Assembly (NCBI GenBank): GCA_022571535.1
Contig: JACZXR010000050.1
Span: 1-9,832 of the forward strand
Origin: Deltaproteobacteria bacterium
Lineage (GTDB): Bacteria; Desulfobacterota; Binatia; UBA9968; CAXXLF01
Direction of reading: 5' to 3'
Length of the DNA stretch: 9,832 nucleotides
The notes beneath the pieces are model-generated. The model was not told the origin of the DNA and ran no database searches. It saw only the letters and a list, made by a program, of their open reading frames with translations. Shown piece after piece: positions 5,109 to 9,832 of this stretch. Within the stretch, counting starts at the first letter, position 1. Each line of letters starts with the position of its first letter. Position numbers and translations under genes: made by a program.

Positions 5109-7112
5109 TTACATTTCCCAGTCTTCATATTCTTCCTCTTCCGCTAAGTATACCGGCTCCAGCAGCTTTTCGGGTAATCCGTCGATGAACTGGGATGGGC
5201 GAGAAAGGACTGCGCCCGAGGAACGATCAAAGAAATTGATCGGGTAGGTAATAAAAAGGTTCTCCTTTGCCCGTGTCGCTGCAACATAAAGGAGCCTTCT
5301 TTCCTCTTCCAGATCCTCCTCTGTATGGATGTTATAAAACGAAGGGAACCTTCCCTCCAATGCCCATATGATAAAGACCGAATGCCACTCGAGCCCTTTA
5401 GCCGAGTGGATAGTGGATAGAACCAGAGGGCCTTCATCCGGATCAACCGCCAGCACCCCATCAACGCTATCCGTGGGCGGCTCCAGAGCCATATCGCTGA
5501 GCAGTCGTTCCAAGCTCCTGTAACGCTCGGTTATCTCCAGCAAATGTTCTAGGTCCCTTATCCGTTTGGGGTAGTCATCTGAATATTTGCGCTTCAGCAG
5601 GGGGAGATAGTACTGCATAAAATACTGAGCCTGCTCTGCCGGACGAGCCCTCTCCGAGCTGGCCTCTAAAACCTGTGCTAGAGTTCTCAAACCCAGTGCG
5701 ACCTTGCCCTTTGCCTTATAAGACCGCAGCCTCTCCCATGGGACACTTCCCTCGTGCACCCAGTGGATGACCTTTTGACTCAGCTGCGGGCCGACTCCAT
5801 CCAAAAGCGATAGGGCCCGACCCCAGGAAACGGAGTCCTGCGGATTGGATGAAATTCTGAGGTGGGCAAGGAGATCTTTGACATGGGCGGACTCCATGAA
5901 CTTGAATCCACCCCGCTTCACAAAAGGGATGTCGCAGCGTCCCAGCTCGATCTCCAAGTCAAACGAATGAAAGCTGGAACGGAACAATACCGCAATTTCC
6001 CACAGCGGCACGCCTTCTTCCCTCAGTTCTAGCACCTTCTGGCGCACGAAGCGGGATTGCATCTGCTCATTTTCGGCTTGCACCAACAGTGGGCTATCCC
6101 CATGCCCCTTGCGGGTAAAGAGATTTTTCTCGTATCTCTCCTTTGCCCGGTGAATGATTTCATTGGTGAGGTTCAAGATGGGTTGCGTGCTGCGGTAGTT
6201 CTCCTCTAGGAAGATGAGTCTGGTCCCCGGAAAATCTTTCGGGAAATCCATGATGTTACGGAAATTTGCCCCGCGAAATGAGTAAATGCTCTGTGCATCG
6301 TCACCCACTACCATGACATTGTCGTGCGTGGCAGCTAAAAGGCGGATGATCTGGGCCTGGAGGCGATTCGTATCCTGGTACTCGTCGACCAGGATATAGC
6401 GATAACGCTCGGAGAGACTGCACCGCACCTCCTCATGACCGGCCAGGAGATCCTTGAGTTGAATCAGAAGGTCGTCGTAATCGAGCAAGGCCCTTTCCTT
6501 CTTATACTCCACATAACGTTCGTAAAGGCGCAGCAGGTCCTCGAGCGAATTATTTAGGTGGGGATAATCTCTCTCGATCAATTGTGAGAGGTTCCATTGC
6601 TTATTGATAGCCATGCTGTAGATCTCTGCGATGGTTTGTTTTCTGGGAAAACGCCTCTCCTTGCTGTTTAGACCCATCTCTGTGCGTATATGCTTGATCA
6701 CATCCTCGTTGTCTGGCCGATCCATGATAGTGAAGGCTGCGGGAAGGGCAATATTGCGTCCGTACTGGCGCAGCACGATATTGGCGAAGGAGTGGAAAGT
6801 CCCGCCGGCCACCTTCTCACAACGATTGTCCATGAGGAGGCTTGCCCTTCTCAGCATCTCCTCGGCGGCCCGACGGGTAAAGGTCAGGAGCAAGATTGAC
6901 CGAGGGTCGACTCTCATCTCCACCAGACGGGCTACACGGTAAACGAGAGTGCGGGTCTTTCCGGTCCCTGCCCCGGCAATCACCAGAAGGGGTCCGTCAA
7001 TGGTCGTGACCGCCTGATGCTGTCCCTTGTTGAGTTCCCGCTGGTAATCGATTTCGGAGGGGCTTTGGGGAGGTGAAGCGCCGCTTTTCTTTAAAACATA
7101 TTTCTTTGCCAA
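5109..7112 (-). CDS. ATP-dependent 3'-5' DNA helicase, UvrD/Rep/PcrA family (SF1A)
   Basis: ATP-driven helicase expected to act on DNA in repair, replication restart or removal of protein roadblocks. In 667 residues all hallmark motifs appear in order: Q-motif (LNKGQHQAV, 28-35), Walker A AGAGTGKT (46-53), Ia (LLTFTRRAAEEM, 75-86), GTFHSFA (104-110), Walker B DEYQDT (243-248), III GDDAQSIYSFRGA (270-282), IV (ENYRSTQPI, 304-312), V STIHSAKGLEW (566-576) and VI (EERRLLYVAATRAKENL, 603-619). It ends in an acidic tail (EEEEYEDWEM) and lacks the long C-terminal extension of typical UvrD and PcrA (usually about 720 residues), so I give no symbol. The start codon is TTG, supported by GAGGG about 5 nt upstream. 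First gene of the minus-strand operon, divergent from ggt. Confidence 0.94.
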   Translation of the reverse strand: MAKKYVLKKSGASPPQSPSEIDYQRELNKGQHQAVTTIDGPLLVIAGAGTGKTRTLVYRVARLVEMRVDPRSILLLTFTRRAAEEMLRRASLLMDNRCEKVAGGTFHSFANIVLRQYGRNIALPAAFTIMDRPDNEDVIKHIRTEMGLNSKERRFPRKQTIAEIYSMAINKQWNLSQLIERDYPHLNNSLEDLLRLYERYVEYKKERALLDYDDLLIQLKDLLAGHEEVRCSLSERYRYILVDEYQDTNRLQAQIIRLLAATHDNVMVVGDDAQSIYSFRGANFRNIMDFPKDFPGTRLIFLEENYRSTQPILNLTNEIIHRAKERYEKNLFTRKGHGDSPLLVQAENEQMQSRFVRQKVLELREEGVPLWEIAVLFRSSFHSFDLEIELGRCDIPFVKRGGFKFMESAHVKDLLAHLRISSNPQDSVSWGRALSLLDGVGPQLSQKVIHWVHEGSVPWERLRSYKAKGKVALGLRTLAQVLEASSERARPAEQAQYFMQYYLPLLKRKYSDDYPKRIRDLEHLLEITERYRSLERLLSDMALEPPTDSVDGVLAVDPDEGPLVLSTIHSAKGLEWHSVFIIWALEGRFPSFYNIHTEEDLEEERRLLYVAATRAKENLFITYPINFFDRSSGAVLSRPSQFIDGLPEKLLEPVYLAEEEEYEDWEM

Positions 7113-7296
7113 ATCAGCCCTCTGTTTTTATGGACGTCCGAACCGCCCTATGCAAGGGCAAGGTTAACACAACCGTTATTAGGGTCAAAGATTTCCAAGT
7201 TGCAAATCTACGAACAAAGATTTAAACAAGGTACAATATCTTCCCCTGGGGGATGCTTCGACCGAACTCATTCAGCGTAAAAGTAAATCTCTCCTT
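7113..7296. promoter_or_regulatory. Divergent intergenic region between the helicase operon and ggt
   Basis: 184 nt that must hold both outward promoters. For ggt, TACAAT (7232-7237) is a plausible -10 with no good -35 at 17 bp. For the helicase operon, the minus strand has TTGACC (7183-7188) and TTAACC (7162-7167) with a short 15-bp spacer. The region is AT-richer than the flanking genes. The stretch before the ggt start is pyrimidine-rich (CTCTCCTT) and has no Shine-Dalgarno. No clear operator or riboswitch fold was seen. Confidence 0.35.
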
Positions 7297-8985
7297 ATGT
7301 CTTTAGCACGCAAGCTTCAAGGTGTAATAGTTTCTCTCTTTATTTTCTTCCTCCCTGTGGGGACGATCCCCTCTTTTGCCCAGCAGAACTTAAACGGGGT
7401 CGTTGTCTCGGACAATCTTTTGGCCACCAGGGCCGGGATGGAGATCCTCGAGAAGGGAGGCAATGCAGTGGACGCCGCTGTGGCCACGGCCTTTGCCCTT
7501 GGGGTGGTCAACCCTGCCTCTTCGGGATTGGGAGGTGGGGGATTTATGGTGATCTATCAGGCCAAGGAAAAAAAGGCCCATACCTTGGATTTCCGGGAAA
7601 TGGCCCCTAAGGCGGCAGTAGCCGATGCTTTTGTGCGAGAAGGGCGAGTCGTCCCCGAGCTCAGCAGGAGCGGGGTTCTGTCTATCGCCGTGCCCGGCGA
7701 GGTTGCCGGTCTCACGGAAGCCCTGAAGCGGTTTGGCAGTCTGCCGCTAGAGACCGTGATGTCGCCTGCGATCCGCTACGCTACGGAAGGCTTTCCCGTT
7801 CATCCTCAACTCTTTAATGCCGTGGAACGTCACCTCACCACCATCCGAAAACTCCCTAATTTTTCCCGGCTCTTTCTTAAGTCGGATGGGACTCCTTATA
7901 AGGAGGGGGAGACGATCCACCAGCCGGAATTGGGAGAGACGCTGAAGGCCATTGCCCGTAAAGGACCTCGAGTATTTTACGAAGGGTGGATCGCCCAGGC
8001 CATCGTGGGTCAACTTAAGAAGGCGGGGGGAGTTTTAACGCTTGAAGATCTAAAAGAGTATAAACCCGTTTGGAGGGAGCCGATCCTCGGTTCCTATCGT
8101 AACCGTCCGGTGATTACCATGCCGCCTCCCAGTTCGGGCGGGATCGCCCTGGTACAGATGCTTAACGTGCTGGAAGGCTACCAGCTCAATCAGTTCCGCC
8201 ACAACTCAGCCCCTTATCTTCACCTTCTAACAGAGGTCATGAAACACGCTTTTGCCGATCGGGCCAAGTATTTGGGCGACCCGGATTTTGTTCAGGTCCC
8301 GATCAAGAGGCTGCTGTCGAAAGAATACGCATCCTGGATCCGCAACAGGATCTCCTCAGAGTACACCCATCCTGCCGGCTTTTATGGTCTTGCCCCGTTT
8401 AAACCGAAACAGGGAGGGACAACCCATTTTGGGGTGTTGGATGGGGAAGGCAATGCCGTTTCAAGCAGCTTGACCATCAATACTCGGTTTGGCGCGAAGG
8501 TCCTGGTCCGGGAGACAGGGGTTATCCTCAATAACGAGATAGATGATTTCTCCATCCGTTCCGGTTTCCCAAATGTCTATGGATTGGTAGGCGGCGAGGC
8601 CAACTCGATTCGGCCTAAGAAAAGGCCCTTGAGCAGCATGGCACCTACTATCATACTCCAGGAAGATCGTCCCATCCTGATCGTGGGGGCCTCAGGTGGG
8701 CCGCGCATCATAAGCGCCACCTTGCAGACCATTCTGAATGCGCTGGATTTTGGCATGCCTCTCAAAAAGGCGGTTGGATCCCCGCGCATCCATCACCAGT
8801 GGAAGCCGAATAAGCTTCTGGCAGAGAGGAAGATCTCCCGTGAGACGAGAAACTCTCTGGCGCGCAAGGGACACGCGATCAAGATCATGCCCTCCATCGG
8901 AGCAGTACAGGCCATCTTGGTTGACGGAGAAAAGGTCAGCGGAGAGGCAGACCCCAGAAAAACAAAGAAGCGCAGAGGGAAGTGA
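7297..8985 (+). CDS. ggt: Gamma-glutamyltransferase / glutathione hydrolase precursor
   Basis: Periplasmic Ntn hydrolase that cleaves the gamma-glutamyl bond of glutathione and related peptides. The 562-residue precursor should self-process into large and small subunits. A signal peptide covers about residues 1-28 (basic start, hydrophobic core, SFA/QQ cleavage). Catalytic Thr375 is the first Thr of GGTTHFGVLD, where autocleavage would occur. Other family sites are Arg100 in LDFREMAP (glutamate carboxylate binding), NNEIDDFS (412-419), the lid-loop region PNVYGLVGGEANS (425-437), RPLSSMAPTI (443-452) and GASGGPRI (464-471). The lid loop is retained, as in E. coli GGT. Length is standard and every key residue is present, so it should be active. 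It runs alone on the plus strand, divergent from the helicase operon and convergent with purA. The start is set by the signal peptide because no Shine-Dalgarno is visible. Confidence 0.96.
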   Translation: MSLARKLQGVIVSLFIFFLPVGTIPSFAQQNLNGVVVSDNLLATRAGMEILEKGGNAVDAAVATAFALGVVNPASSGLGGGGFMVIYQAKEKKAHTLDFREMAPKAAVADAFVREGRVVPELSRSGVLSIAVPGEVAGLTEALKRFGSLPLETVMSPAIRYATEGFPVHPQLFNAVERHLTTIRKLPNFSRLFLKSDGTPYKEGETIHQPELGETLKAIARKGPRVFYEGWIAQAIVGQLKKAGGVLTLEDLKEYKPVWREPILGSYRNRPVITMPPPSSGGIALVQMLNVLEGYQLNQFRHNSAPYLHLLTEVMKHAFADRAKYLGDPDFVQVPIKRLLSKEYASWIRNRISSEYTHPAGFYGLAPFKPKQGGTTHFGVLDGEGNAVSSSLTINTRFGAKVLVRETGVILNNEIDDFSIRSGFPNVYGLVGGEANSIRPKKRPLSSMAPTIILQEDRPILIVGASGGPRIISATLQTILNALDFGMPLKKAVGSPRIHHQWKPNKLLAERKISRETRNSLARKGHAIKIMPSIGAVQAILVDGEKVSGEADPRKTKKRRGK

Positions 8986-9000
8986 CCCTCCCTTCTGCGC
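8970..9000. terminator. Bidirectional terminator-like hairpin between ggt and purA
   Basis: GCGCAGA (8970-8976) pairs with TCTGCGC (8994-9000), then GGGA (8977-8980) with TCCC (8989-8992), leaving one bulged T and an 8-nt loop that contains the ggt stop codon (8983-8985). On the minus strand the hairpin is followed by TTCTTTGTTTTT, a good U-rich tail for ending purA transcripts. On the plus strand CTTTT comes 7 nt after the stem, a weaker tail for ggt. Confidence 0.65.
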
Positions 9001-9056
9001 AACCTCGCTTTTGAGTGGTCCGGGGGGTCAGTGGAACTTTGGATCTGGGGCGGAAT

Positions 9057-9832
9057 TTAAGGAGCAAAGGGATCCTTGAACATGATGGTCTGTTCTCGGC
9101 TGGGACCCACAGAGGCCAAGACCATTTTGGTCTCGAGGATCTCCTCCAATCGCCGAATGTATCTCTGTGCGTTGATGGGTAGATCGGCGAGTTTTCTTGC
9201 TGAAGAGAGGGGGGCGTCCCACCCATCCAGCTCTTCCCACACAGGCTTCGCATTCTTCATGACCCTCAGGCTGGAGGAGAAGTCGTGATAGATCTCACCC
9301 TCACAGCGGTAGGCCGTGCATATCTTGATTTTCTTGAAGCCGGTCAGGACGTCGAGTTTCGTCAGGGCTAGGCCTGTCATCCCATTGACGCGCACCCCGT
9401 GGCGCACCCCCACCGCATCCAGCCATCCGCAACGGCGGGGCCGTCCAGTAGTGGCCCCGTACTCGTCTCCCTCCTGCATGAGTTTTTCCCCCTCGGGACC
9501 CTTCAGCTCCGTGGGGAACGGACCACTTCCCACACGAGTGGTATAGGCCTTCGTAATACCCACGATCTGGTGAATGTATTGTGGCCCCACCCCAGTCCCG
9601 GTGCAGGCCTCGCCGATCACCGTATTGGAAGAAGTAACATAGGGATAGGTCCCGTGGTCCACGTCGAGTAGGGTTCCCTGCGCCCCCTCAAAGAGGACCC
9701 GTTTATTATCTTTGATGGCGCGCTCGAGGTAAATTCCCGTGTTGGTAACATACCTCTTAAGCCGTTCCCGGTAACTACAGTAAGTCTCATGGATCTCACT
9801 GAAGTCGAGGGTCTTCTCCTTTAGGATGGCCT
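9057..9832 (-). CDS. purA: Adenylosuccinate synthetase, C-terminal 257 residues (N-terminus outside window)
   Basis: PurA joins IMP and aspartate using GTP, the first committed step of AMP synthesis, in the cytoplasm. The frame is open to the right edge. Counted from the first complete codon (9828-9830), the fragment holds FEGAQGTLLDVDHGTYPYVT (47-66), the SSNT loop directly after it, GPFPTEL (103-109), the IMP/aspartate loop GATTGRPRRCGW (125-136) and the guanine-binding TKLDVLTG (157-164). It ends in KDPFAP. About 60% of the usual 430 residues is present; the GTP P-loop and catalytic Asp/His would lie beyond the window. A GTG at 9660-9662 could mislead gene callers into a 201-residue product, but the reading frame and conserved sequence continue upstream of it. 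The stop lies 57 nt from the shared terminator hairpin, facing ggt. Confidence 0.96.
   Translation of the reverse strand, partial: AILKEKTLDFSEIHETYCSYRERLKRYVTNTGIYLERAIKDNKRVLFEGAQGTLLDVDHGTYPYVTSSNTVIGEACTGTGVGPQYIHQIVGITKAYTTRVGSGPFPTELKGPEGEKLMQEGDEYGATTGRPRRCGWLDAVGVRHGVRVNGMTGLALTKLDVLTGFKKIKICTAYRCEGEIYHDFSSSLRVMKNAKPVWEELDGWDAPLSSARKLADLPINAQRYIRRLEEILETKMVLASVGPSREQTIMFKDPFAP

Noticed and set aside
7241..7253. Palindrome TTCCCCTGGGGGA upstream of ggt as an operator or terminator
   Set aside because: It is short, with a 2-nt centre and no T-run, and it shows no link to a known regulator site.
9057..9662. A complete 201-residue protein starting at GTG 9662
   Set aside because: The frame continues without a stop to the window edge, and the upstream codons encode conserved PurA sequence (FEGAQGTLLD), so the GTG is an internal Val codon.

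Overview
The window reads as chromosomal DNA of a Gram-negative-type bacterium. Base composition is moderate, a little above 50% GC by eye. A predicted periplasmic gamma-glutamyltransferase and a predicted lipoprotein point to a cell with an envelope of that kind. The lineage cannot be fixed from the sequence alone. The intergenic style (GC-rich palindromes, short heptad repeats) reminds me of Desulfobacterota, NC10 or Nitrospirota-like genomes, but that is an impression and not evidence.

Layout. Positions 7112 down to 88 hold six genes in a row on the minus strand. In order of transcription they are: a UvrD/Rep/PcrA-type helicase (TTG start); a membrane-anchored spermidine-synthase-like protein; a metzincin-type zinc metalloprotease lipoprotein that overlaps it by 38 nt; the TrmH/SpoU-family tRNA methyltransferase trmJ; an isochorismatase-fold hydrolase with Gly in place of the usual catalytic Cys; and rlmN, the radical-SAM 23S rRNA/tRNA A-C2 methyltransferase. 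The first five are tightly spaced (27 nt, overlap, 56 nt, 19 nt) and look like one operon. A 244-nt gap precedes rlmN. Divergent from the helicase, ggt runs on the plus strand (7297-8985). It ends convergently with purA, which is on the minus strand, enters from the right edge and lacks its N-terminal part. A hairpin over the ggt stop codon can terminate both.

Functional links. Two genes modify the decoding machinery (trmJ at the tRNA anticodon loop, rlmN at 23S A2503 and some tRNAs), and the helicase serves DNA repair or replication. I see no single pathway joining all six, and no phage, IS, CRISPR or toxin-antitoxin genes. Most of the window is housekeeping.

The most interesting structure is a direct repeat made of chained hairpins, one copy on each side of rlmN (1-116 and about 1245-1357). 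The two copies differ by base changes that partly preserve the terminal stem, and one copy carries an extra 28-nt hairpin. The rlmN stop codon lies in the loop of one repeat hairpin, so the last residues of RlmN are repeat-encoded.
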